Positions 1 to 9,797 of a stretch of 64,000 nucleotides of DNA are shown one piece after another. Position 1 is the stretch's first letter, and every line of letters begins with the position of its first letter. The position numbers and the translations under genes are program-made. This DNA comes from Laccaria trichodermophora. Lineage: Eukaryota; Basidiomycota; Agaricomycetes; Agaricales; Hydnangiaceae. The DNA lies in assembly GCA_018417955.1 (NCBI GenBank), contig JACTVC010000043.1, forward strand, positions 30,463-94,462, in the 5' to 3' direction. The notes under the pieces were generated by a model, which was given only the letters and a program-made list of their open reading frames with translations, made no database searches and was not told where the DNA came from.

Positions 1-1450
1 CCATAACCTGCATCGCAGGAATTCGCGGCTCTCAAAGCTGACGCTTCACATTCTCCATTCTCGCAAAAGGCCGCCTGCGTTCAGCATGCGAGAAAGTCCA
101 ATGATGCGTCGAGGAACGCCAACTGGAGTTGATAGACTGGGACCAGCTTATTGATTGGCTTACGGGGCATACAGACATCGCATTGGCATTGTCACCGACA
201 CTCTCTTAGGCTCTCCCCGCAGGCCTAGGGCATCTGCAGAAGAACTCGACACACCAGTCTCTGAACCTCTTCAGTGACTTCCTCTCATCGCTTCTTGCAC
301 CCGATGACGGTAAAACCTACTCCTTGCAAGTGTGGGTGACGACTAATAGAAGGGGTGCCGATTAACGTCGAGGATTACGAGGGAGGTGGTTGCGAGGTTG
401 CTCAAGGACATGGGGTCTGGGGTGCAGAGCGTAGGGCGGATGAAAAGGCTAACTAAACCAAAGCCATGGACGACACCGATGCCGACGAAGTGTTCGAAGA
501 GGACAGTGGTGTACTCACTCCCAACCGCCCGTCGAACAATCAACTCGACACCGCTTGAAACCGGTCGCTCAAGTGCGCGAATACGGGCTCCTATCCAAAC
601 TAGATACCCTACCCTCTCTGACGAAGAGATGCTCGGCCTGACGGCGGACAAGCCTCTGAACCCACCACCCATTCACACCCTCTCCCCCACTCCCGAACGC
701 CCCGCCCTGCTCACCCTCCTCACACGCCAAATACTTACTATTCACGCAGACCCCGCGTAGGCGGACAAGCCAAACTCTTCCCACAGGGTGTGCTACCATA
801 CCCCAGACAGAGCATCATCGTGAAGAAGTTGCCCAGGAATGCAGATGAAGCCAGGAAGAAATGATTCATATCGCTGTGCAATGCGCGTGGAAGGGGTTGT
901 GCGTCATTCGCGTATGTTCTTTCTCTCTCTGAGTAGTTGTTTTGTTGCGAACTCACTCGCACTGTGAAGGTAAAACAAGGTGATCCGCTCTATCTACAAC
1001 TGCCCCCCTCTCGAAGAGGCACTTTTCTTTCGTGCATGAGGGTTCAAGCCCCTCCTCGTTTCAGGTACCTCCTCCGCCTCCTTGGCAGGGCGAACGTTCA
1101 GTTGCATCCCGCTCACGCGCCGCGGTGTAGCCGAGAGCGTTGTGTGCACTGGTGTGGAGAGGGAGGTACAGACACCGGAGTATGAAAGGGGCACATTGTC
1201 TATTTTGATGGGTGTTGTGAGGTTGCAGGGGGTTGTTCATGATGTGCTTTTGGGTGCTTCTTCGTTAACTTGGCCTACTCCTGCTCCTACGTCCAAGACT
1301 TCTACGTCTTCCACTACCACTACCACCACAGCAGCAGCAACAGCAGCCCCATACAACTCGCCATCCCGATCACTATCATCACATGCGCGTCAAGAGTATC
1401 GAAATGGTGCTCATCTTTGTACTATGAAGGAGGCCTTCTTCTAAACCTTA
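1..1450 (+). pseudogene. Degenerate copy A of a duplicated hypothetical gene
   Basis: This stretch aligns along its length with 5066-6400. Both share the same opening (TCGCGGCTCTC, then TGACGCTTCAC), a coding core reading AMD-TDADEV-EED/N-GV-TPN, a block NADE(S/A)..EEM before an apparent GTATGT intron donor, and a Thr/Ser/Ala-rich 3' part. In copy A the core frame around 430-560 carries stop codons and the frames do not join, so it is a pseudogene. I do not recognise the family. The copy starts at or before the window edge. The two copies lie in the same orientation and flank the kinase pseudogene, so they look like a segmental duplication. Confidence 0.5.
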
Positions 1451-1521
1451 TGGTCATTGGTCATCCAAGTGGGCTCCAAGTGGACTCTCTGATTACTCCC
1501 GAAAAGCTTTAGCAAGAAATC

Positions 1522-1765
1522 AGCTTCACCTTCATCCTCGGACTCAACCATCGCTTGGGACTCTTTGGAACGTTTAGAGGCTCCATTGCCATTTCAATTG
1601 GTGGCTTAGAACGTACCCTTTTTGCTGCTCGGGCGTTCAAGAGCCACGCTGGGGTGGTCGTCGTCTCTGTCGACGACCTAGCCATAGATAAGGACCATTA
1701 TACGCACCCAACGTGACGAGCCTCACCATTCCGGGCTATAACGCGCACCTCTCCTGAGCATGCCA
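1522..1765 (-). pseudogene. Fragment of a PWWP-gene paralogue
   Basis: The bases from about 1522 to 1600 closely match 11985-12060, the acidic exon of the PWWP gene. Those from about 1610 to 1765 match 12590-12760, covering the end of the PWWP domain including the proline-tryptophan-proline-glycine splice region. Order and orientation are kept, with roughly 525 bp missing between the two blocks. It is a truncated, internally deleted relic and no open frame is preserved. It lies directly downstream of duplicated copy A, so a larger block containing both may have been copied and eroded. Confidence 0.6.
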
Positions 1766-2103
1766 GTGTCAGCTGATTGTCCCAGCTCTCCCCCCGCCAC
1801 TCGTTCTGCAATTGTTGCTGTCACTTGTATTCTGGCTATCAGTCATCGTAACAATCGGAACTCTACTCGGCGATTCGCCAATCCAATAAAAGTGACACAA
1901 AGGCATAGTTCAAGGTGCGGCTACTAGTGCTTGAGGAGCGCGAAACTATTATCAAAGCCAATCACTCGTAAAATACACGTTCCTTTGAAAACACTGTAGA
2001 CTTAGGGAACAAAGTCAGTACGATGAACCAAAGCCTTTTGTAGATGAAGTCTCAAATGTCTAGCTGCATAACTAAAAGGGTAACCATTCCTACGGGCCAA
2101 AAT
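1766..2103. other. Intergenic, nothing recognised
   Basis: I see no credible ORF, RNA gene or repeat in these about 340 bases. They lie between the PWWP fragment and the 3' end of the kinase pseudogene. Confidence 0.4.
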
Positions 2104-3607
2104 TTACAAGAGCCATTCATCTTTTAGTAGCTCTTGAGCACTCGGTCGCAGCTTCGGATCTAACGTCAAGCATCTGTGCAAGAATGCAGCGGTGCCTAGA
2201 ATCTCGCTCTCGTTAACGACTTTAAGTCCTCGCAAAGGGACTTCGAGGGTGGATGTTTCGAATTTGCTGGTTGTGTGAAGAAGCGTGCGTAAGTTAAGAA
2301 AGTAATGAATCGTCGAGGAGAGTATGATCAAATGAAGTTACTCACCTTTCTCATCAAATTATTTCCCCCGATCCTCGCAATCTTTCAGGAATCCATTTGG
2401 GAACGGCCCTAAAACCTCTACCATATATTGCAAATGGAGTTCATGCGAGTAACTATGAACGTCCTGGCCGAAAAGGTGCAAATTGGTGAGAAATTCAAAC
2501 ACCTAGGATGTATTCAGTATCAGCGGAAGCGATAGGTAGCCAACGTAGAAGGCCACCGACAGTCCAGATGTCGATGGCGGACGTCCAAGGATATTTGAGG
2601 GTGACTTCGGGGGCGCGGATGATAGATGGTTGACGAAGAAACTCTCTCCTGGGCGGGTCGACGGGAGTGGCTGTTTATGTATCATCGGTAAGCGTGAGTG
2701 AAAGTAGAAGGCAAGATGTGCTCACCTTTGCTGTAATCCATCAGTCGCACCGATATATTCTCAAGAGATTCAAAAAGGCTAAAATATGGTAGAGGCTGTG
2801 AACGTGAAAAGACAAGGGGTAAATTCAGTGATTTTAGGTCTAGGGGAGGGCCATAAATGAATACAGGCTCCGACTTGATATATTCGCTGATTAGAAGCCC
2901 TTGGTTCAGGTATTGAAAGAAGGACGTTCTCGGATTTGAGATCTTCACATATGATCATCAGTATAAGTAAGAATGTGTGCAGGGTCAGACCTACCAGTGT
3001 GAATATACACGCATTCACGATAAAGGTAGTCGAGAGCGAGAAGAACCTGTTTTGTAATGCGCTTCGCAATGGGCAGGGCGAGCCGATCCTGCCCAGGCAC
3101 TCGAAAGTTTGCTAGGCTCGAGCTCAACGGCTTCGGTTCACGAAGCATATGTGACCGCCGGCCGCGCTGTTGGCAATAAAACAACGTTGGAGAGTCAAGC
3201 AGTGATTGAATCCGCGGCTGTTGCGGTGGCAGATTCGACCTTCCGGAATACATCTCTCTCTGGTGAATGACCCCCGACAATTGTTGCAGAGGTTGGTGAC
3301 ATCAAGGTTTTCAAGGCAACGAAGGTTCTTGTGTCCGCCGAATGGTCGCTGTATTGATGTTTAGAAGACTAAGTAAACGAATTTACTAGCAACTCACAGC
3401 GCGAGCCACACGGAGGAGTTGGCAGCCCAACCCAGCTAACTTTATGATTGAAAAACGGTTGACGGAGGGAAGCTCAAATAAACGCACTTTGCGGACGATT
3501 TGATACTCATTGAGTGAACGTCCAACTACAGCAGAGGTGATGTATCCAAAGCCCTCCTCGAAAGTCGAGAGCAGAGGTTCCTCCGGGGGCACGGCCCTTC
3601 CTCCCAT
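2104..3607 (-). pseudogene. SRPK-like serine/threonine kinase, probably inactive
   Basis: Read on minus, the start MGGRAVPPEEPL at 3607 is followed by a segment resembling the SRPK N-lobe (NEYQIVRK). Next come a nucleotide-binding lysine block (FVALKTL), the helix and catalytic loop (ITKQVLLALDYLYREC, then YIHT joined across a short GT-AG intron to DLKSENVLL), the activation end RAPEVTLKYPW, AIDIWTVGG, and a C-terminal block SAQELLKDEW before the stop at 2104. Clean short introns are visible at about 3440-3487, 3369-3397, 2943-2994 and 2671-2725. The glycine-loop exon has lost its LGWG...SSVWLAR frame by a shift, and the exon at 2995-3368 needs a second shift between the CFVNE block and the LSSSLANF block. 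The intron near 2505 lacks a good donor. The layout is that of a whole gene, but decayed. SRPK-type kinases phosphorylate SR proteins; any activity here is doubtful. Confidence 0.75.
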
Positions 3608-4040
3608 CGCGGCGGTGAGGAGCTTGGGATCGATTACGCTGCCTCGTTTAATCCTCGGACTAGTATTGATATTGCACGCATCTAGCCACCTCCAAAGTTC
3701 CTATCCGAGTGTCAATCCGAGGAAGGCGAGATGGTAGGTAGTAAGCTAGCAAAGTTGGCGGAAAGGATGGTGGTCGAGGATGATGTTGACGTTAATCAAA
3801 TTCGGGTGTTTTGGTCGTTGTCCCTTTCCACTACCACGACGAGTCGCCAAACTTCACTCTTCGTACATATAACTACCTCTAATGCTCCCCACGCCGCCTG
3901 CCTTCTTCCTGCAAAAGTGTGGGATCACTGTTACTGTACGCATATAGCCACCTCCAAACACATATACGGGCGTCTCCCTCATTCTTTCTTTTCGTTGTGC
4001 AACTTCGAGGGATTCCTTATCATAGGATCGGTACTCATTA
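3608..4040. other. Upstream region of the kinase pseudogene
   Basis: This 5' flank shows no convincing gene. Open frames present are short and lack codon structure or motifs. Confidence 0.4.
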
Positions 4041-4599
4041 CAGTTGACATGCTCACAATGCATATACTCATAATGCATAAATCTCGTAATGCATGGAAAT
4101 TTCTGGGGACCAACTCGGTACGCGGGGATTTATGCATGAAACCTCGTATCGAATAATGCATAACATATTTGGGGGTTATGCATGACTATATCTACAGGTT
4201 CCCGGTGTATTTACCTGTTCACCTCACTGTACCTGATTTTTTTGAGGTAAAAATCTACCCTATTATGTCCTGTTTGCCACAAATACACCCTCGAAAACTT
4301 TTCAACACATAAAATTCACACAGAGCTTCCATTTTAAGCAGGTCACGTGTAGACCCTTGCCCAAAATTGTGTACTTGGGGTCCATTTTTGCAGCTTTTTG
4401 CAAAGGGATCTGAAGAAACGGAAAGGTACAGGCCACGTTGTTCAAGCAAACTCACTCACATGAATGCCAATACCATGTCAACTGCTCAGTGACTTTGGAA
4501 GCGTGACATTTTTGGCAGAGGTCACAGATAGTCACGCTCTGTGACACATCTTACCTTGCATAGAATGTCACAATGCATAGAAAAAGTAGGGGACCGGCG

Positions 4600-5025
4600 A
4601 GGACCCCCGAAAATCCTGCTAAATGGTAGATACTAAAATTGCCGATTTCCAGATTCTTGTCCGTACCAATTTTGGCGAAGTCTGTCCGGATTTTATCTAG
4701 CCTAGACCAAAATTTCGAAAAGTTGTCTGAACTGCGTATCTAGCCTAAGTCAGGGCCAAATTTTTTAGTAAGGCACAAGGTTCGAACTGCAGACCACACG
4801 TCAGGCTTGGTAAAGTACATACTTTTTTTCCGTTGAGCTACGCGACCATACTTGTCCGGTTAGTATCTAGCCTCTGATTCTTCTCGCAAGCCTGTCCGGA
4901 TTCTGTATCTAGCATTTTGCTGATTTTTTCGAAAACCTGTCCGGTTTGTATCTAGCCTAGCACCTCATTTTGAAAATTTCTGTCCGGATCGGTATCTACC
5001 ATTTAGCAGGATTTTCGGGGGTCCT
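4600..5025. mobile_element. MITE with 8-bp target duplication, nested in the 4041-5058 element
   Basis: The terminal inverted repeats are about 34 bp and match perfectly, beginning AGGACCCCCGAAAATCCTGC. The identical 8-mer GACCGGCG lies directly outside both ends (4592-4599 and 5026-5033). An 8-bp duplication is typical of hAT superfamily insertion, and no transposase is encoded. The interior contains several imperfect copies of a TGTCCGG-TATCTAGC motif, probably subterminal repeats, and a tRNA-like segment. Confidence 0.8.
4771..4847 (-). repeat. tRNA-like segment inside the MITE
   Basis: On minus the sequence contains TAGCTCAACGG, which fits an A box, and AGTTCGAACCT, which fits a B box, at tRNA-like spacing. 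The acceptor ends do not pair and the T stem is weak, so this is a tRNA-derived relic or SINE head rather than a working tRNA gene. Confidence 0.4.
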
Positions 5026-5065
5026 GACCGGCGTTATGCATTGTGAGAATATCAACTGTAATACA

Positions 5066-6400
5066 TTAGCTGCATCGCGGGCATTCGCGGCTCTCGAAAC
5101 TGACGCTTCACGTACACATTCTCGCAAAAGGCGGCCTGCGTTCAATATGCGAGAAAGTTCAATGTCACGTCCGGGAACACCAACTGGTGGGACCAGCTCG
5201 TTGTTCTCGACGCTTGGCTTACGCAACGTACAGACATCACATCGGAATCTATTACAGACACACTCGTCAAAGTCTAGGGCATCTACAGAAGAACTCGACA
5301 AATCGATCTTTCCCACTTTAAATTCCTCTCTTCAGTTTTTGCACCCAACAACGAAAGAACCTAGGCCCTTGCAAGTGGGCGTGACGACCAACGGGAAGGG
5401 GTGTCGATTAGCATCCAAGATTCCGACGGAGGTGGTCAGGTTGCCTAAGGACGTGGGGTGTGCGGTGCAGAGCGTAGGGCGGATGAGAGGTCCAAGGCCA
5501 TGGACCACACCGATGCAGATGAAGTTTCCGCAGAGGACAATGGTGTACACACTCCCAACTCTCGCGTTGAAGAATCAACTCGACACCGTCCGAAATGGGT
5601 CGCCCAAGTGAACGAATACTGGCCCCTCTCCGAACTATCTACCCATTCGGACGAAGAGATGCTCGAGCTGACGCCTCTGAACCCAGCACCCATTCACACC
5701 TTCTCGCCCACTCCCAAACTCGGGCGAATTGTCCTGTTGGACTCTGAGAACGGACACTGCCCACACACCAAACACTCTATCCACGCGTACCACGCGTTGG
5801 CAGACAAAATCGTCCCGCAGGGTGTGCTAGATCTCATGCCTAGCAAGACAGAACTTATCATCGCGAAGAAGTTCCTCAGGAATGCAGATGAAAGCCAGGA
5901 AGAAATGGTGCATTTCGCTGTGGAAGGTGCGCGGAAATGGTTCGCGTATGTTCTTTCTCTTTGAGCATTTGTCTTGTCACGAACTTACTCCCACTATAAA
6001 GTTAAAATGAGGTGATCCCTCTGTATACGACCACTCTTCTGAAGGTTGCATGCGCATGAGCTCAACCCCCTCCTCGTTTCAGGTATCTCCTCTGCCTTGA
6101 CCAGGCCGACGGTGGTACCCCCTCATGCACAGCGGTGTACTCGGAAGCGTGATTGTGTGGGGAGGCCGGAGTATCAAACCGGAAGGACGTTGGTTATTTT
6201 GATGGGTGCTGCGAGGTTGCAGAGGGTTCTTGATGCGCTTTTGAGTGTTTCTTCGTTGACTGGGCCTACCCCTGCTTCTACGTCCGCGACATCTGCATCT
6301 TCCACCACCATCACAAAACCTACAACGGCAGCAGCCCCAACTCGCTATCCACCGGTCGTATTGCATCTAGCCCCCAAAACGACTTCCCCTTCCTGAAGAG
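5066..6400 (+). pseudogene. Degenerate copy B of the duplicated hypothetical gene
   Basis: This is the better copy of the duplicated gene at 1-1450. An open stretch at 5458-5964 encodes about 168 residues, including the charged core SKAMDHTDADEVSAEDN, SDEEMLEL and a C-terminal KKFLRNADESQEEM block. It runs into a GTATGT donor at about 5947 and a likely acceptor near 6082. Upstream coding sequence in the same frame is stopped by a TAA at about 5437, and an alternative frame opens at 4970-5611. The 3' part is Pro/Thr/Ser-rich. No known domain is recognised. It may be partly functional from an internal start, but I regard it as decayed. Confidence 0.45.
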
Positions 6401-6559
6401 ACAAGCATTTGCTCGTGCCGACATGCTCGAGCACTCTACTTCAACGGTAACTCTAACCAGGAGTGGTCGTCTAGAGATCCAGGATCCAAGAACTGTGGCT
6501 TGATTGGCGCATGTTGGGCAGCAATTCCTACGTTCTTCCACTACCCAGCATCGTCTAGA

Positions 6560-7480
6560 AGCTGGATCTTGACCCCTCTTGGGTTTCGACCTGCGCTATT
6601 AGTCGAGGTCTCCCAAGCTGAGCACCTTCACCTCCAGAGTGCTATGTTCTATTTGCCCATGTGCAACGTGCTACCTGAGCAGCTCTTCTTACCTTCGACG
6701 TTTTGTTCACGGTGACGGACGAAACCAGTCCTTCATCCTCTTGGCCTCCTTGTGGCTCCACCCTTCGACTTGTTACCATAACTCATCTTGACCATCTATT
6801 TCGCGTTTGGCATCACCTTTCCTCCTTGTCTCCTGGCTACATCTCACAACTTACCCCTGCTCTTGGCATTCTACTCATGGCTCGTTCCTTCTACCGTTTA
6901 TCGCGATCCAGGTTGACCATCCATTTCGTCTTTGGCGGGATATCCTCTCCACGCCCTTCGTTCATACTGTCCCGGCCTTTCTATCAATCGAGATTTCACT
7001 TGAGTCGGAGGGCCTTCGTATGGCAATGCTGCATCCCAATCTCCACAATTGCTGCCTTGAACCCGCCAAGTTTGATGTGTTGTTCGCGGTAACGGACGGG
7101 AGCTCAAATCACACACCCGTCGTAAGGTGTCGCAGTCTCCTCCGCCGCTCATCTTGGCCTTCTCGTCGTGCCTCTTTTTTGCACCTGTGGTGGTACCCTA
7201 TCTCGACGATTGATGAGATTCATGGCGTTTGGCCGCTGGCAGTACTGCCTAAACCAGACTACCGTTTCTCTCCTCGCATTTTGATCTTTACTCTCCGTCG
7301 AGGTTTCCCAATCCAAACGCCTCCACTATCGCGACGACGCGCCTAAACATGTGTGACGTGCTGCCCGAAGACAAGAGGCTCGAAGTTTTGTTCATGGTAT
7401 CGGACGAGAACTCAAACGACACATCTTCCCCGTCATTAATAGTCACAGCTTCCTCCTCCATCCCCTTGGCCTTCTCCTCA
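6560..7480 (-). repeat. Degenerate, repeated coding-like segment
   Basis: Three related segments occur near 6655, 7065 and 7345. On minus they read approximately as an acidic stretch ending in VSF/FEFSSDTMNKT (best preserved in the third copy, 7340-7480). Each is followed on plus by a TTGGCCT(C/T)CT-type motif, and a TTGACCATC(T/C)ATTTCG motif also recurs at about 6788 and 6912. Frames are broken by stops. The unit is unrecognised; it looks like old tandem duplication of part of a gene. Confidence 0.3.
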
Positions 7481-8735
7481 TAGCTTATTTCTTGCGCTTG
7501 TGGTCGATGATTTGTGTTTTCCGGGACTTCCTGGATCTTCCCGGATCCTTCTTCGCATTCAAAACAATGCTCCTGTGTGGTGCACTGCGTGCTACCTTGA
7601 GCAGCCTACTTCCCCAGTTGAGCACCGACAGCAGCCTCTTGGAAGGTGGTTTGCTGAATAGAGGCGACGATTCGCTACCTTCACTACTGTGTAGTTGAAC
7701 TCAAGACGGTATCCCAGCAAGAAACCTATCTCTCTCTTATAAATGCGCGCCATTGGCCTGTCATACACCGTCTCCGACATGAGACCGTCCAATACTAGTA
7801 CTGCTACTACAGTACTATGGTTTGCCCGAGGTCCCCTTCGAACCACCGAGCTCACCATCAATCAGATACTGCACCAGATAGTCTTCTGAGGTGCAGCCTG
7901 ACGTGGATCACGAGTTGCGCCCCGACTGGGTCTTCCATCCACCCTGTACCGCTACATGGCTAACTCACCATTCTTCCTCAATCTCCCTCCAACCTTAGTC
8001 TTGGCGCTTCCGAGCCAGACCCTGGCTCGGCTTCTTGGAGCTCAGCTCCAAGGGTCCAACCACAATTTAACCCTTCGAAGTTCCTGACTAATTTTGTCTT
8101 CTGAGTCGGACTCGCGCTTACCTCCATCCGTGCCCGTGCCCTTGTTGTCAAAGTCAGAGTCTGTCAGACGAAATGGGCGTACTTTGTGTGGAGTTCCATG
8201 TAGTACTGGTGGGCTGCGTAGTTTCATGCAATGCTTGCGGTGTTCACAATGTACAGTGCAATTTGTCGAGTTATGTTGAGGTATTAAACAAAGCAGGGAA
8301 AGAGATATAATAAAGGAACCGTAAGCCGGGCGAGCGAGTCTCAGGTCTAGAGGTGAGGATGGGGGGAGTAAGCATATATAAAGAGAGAGGGCGGCCAATT
8401 TGCCTGATTAGAAGAAGAAAGCGGGAAGGCGGACGTAAGAACCAACTACCTAGCCAGACTCGCAAAGAAGAAATAATAACAAAACAAAAAAAGGGAAAGG
8501 GTGGTGTGGTAGGCTGTAAAAAACCGTTGAAAGAAAAAAGATATGGTATTCGATGGGGTCGAATAAAAATGGGAGGGTGACCAGGACGCAACAAGTTCGG
8601 GGGTTGTGTGCGTGTTTGATACAAAGAAGACGCGGGGGGTAGGTATCATTATAGCAGGGTGTTGGTTGGGGTAAAAGCAATCGCCATGAAGCAGAAACAA
8701 GGAAGGGGGAGCACAAGACGCCGCAAAAAGTTGAG
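7481..8735. other. Downstream flank of the G-alpha relic, no gene recognised
   Basis: Several short frames exist but none has domain features or splice support. A near-perfect palindrome CTTGGAGCTCAGCTCCAAG lies at about 8034-8052. The stretch 8350-8735 is purine-rich on plus and probably corresponds to former 3' flank of the G-alpha gene. Confidence 0.35.
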
Positions 8736-9797
8736 CTACAGCAGCCCACATTCCCGTAAATGGAGCTGAAGTAACATATCTTGAATCGCACTCGACACAA
8801 CTATCATCCGATACCCCATCAGCAAAACTCACAAAAAAAAGAGAGGGCAACGTGAGGGGAAACGTACACTTGATCTGCTGCGTATCCGTCGCACACGTAT
8901 AATGTGCATAAATCTGCTTCGAAATGGTGCAAGAGGTAGTCGCATGCGGCGTCGTAGTTGTCTCTGCCTGTGTAGTCTAGGAAGTAGTCCCCTAATGGTG
9001 AGCGCGGGAGTTTTTCGGCGAAGAGATCGATTTTGTTGAGGAAGAGAATCTATGGGGGTGTGTCAATGGGGGATAGAGGGAGAGGGAGAGGGAGGTACGA
9101 TTGATGTTTTGACGAACCAACGCGAGTTGCATATCGAGTCGAAGAGGGTGAGCGCTTCTTGCATGCGGTTCTGTGATGAGCAGTAAGAAAAGAAAGAAGA
9201 AAAAGAAAAGGGACATACCACATTCTCATCCTCATACAATATCTGATCATACTTACTCAAACTAACCAAAAACACCAACGCCGTCACATTCTCAAAACAA
9301 TGTATCCATTCTCACTCTGTCCACCCACATCAAACAACTTATACGTCAACTCGCCCACTCTCGTCTCCGTTATCCCCGTCGTCTTCACCCTGCTCCGTAG
9401 GATATCCTGGTCGGTAGGGATGTAATTCGTAACTGCCATACGGTCGATCGAGTTGAAGTAGTACACCACTGAATTGTTCAGCTGGAACTCCCGGGAACGA
9501 CGCACGGCTTCTTTGACGCCGGGGTCATGTCAGAGGGTGCGCACGGCGTCGATGACGTCTCGTGGGAGAACGTTTGCTTCGATTTGCATGGGGAGGGCCA
9601 TGATAGTTGCGCGGCGGGCGTCGTTTTGCGGTGCGAGGGTTAGGTCAAATTGTGGGAGGGCTTCGAGGATTGCCCTTTGTGTCCGATGTTGGTTAGCCTA
9701 CGCAGTCACAACGAGATGGGGGAAAACGGACTGCATTGAATGGATGGCGTTTGAGAAGATGATCTCCTTGTACGAGTCCCTTTCGGAATCTTTCCGA
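8736..9797 (-). pseudogene. Heterotrimeric G-protein alpha subunit, 5'-truncated pseudogene
   Basis: Exons on minus, each with GT-AG borders, are at about 9732-9797 (ERDSYKEIIFSNAIHSM), 9219-9674, 9099-9170, 8868-9049 and 8736-8800. Together they give the G-alpha helical domain, switch I ([12 protein letters not shown]), switch II (FDVGGQ), the guanine-specificity NKID block, the TCAT motif (TCATDTQQIK) and the C-terminal tail ending RECGLL. The N-terminal region with the P-loop (GESGSGKST type) is absent; PWWP-gene sequence takes its place at 9798. Lesions are: TGA where family members have Trp (9530-9532), a small out-of-frame deletion after GGQ (about 9306-9318), a two-codon gap after ITET, and a frame change after DYLLH in the 8868-9049 exon. 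It cannot encode a working G-alpha. Confidence 0.9.

Larger units (their letters stand above)
4041..5058. mobile_element. Tc1/mariner-like MITE (outer element of a nest)
   Basis: The ends are inverted copies: CAGTTGACATGCTCACAATG on the left and the complement of CAGTTGATATTCTCACAATG on the right. Each is flanked by a TA dinucleotide (4039-4040 and 5059-5060), the target duplication expected for Tc1/mariner-type insertion. The inside is rich in ATGCAT motifs and holds no ORF with transposase features, so the element is non-autonomous. A second element (4600-5025) sits within it. Confidence 0.6.
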
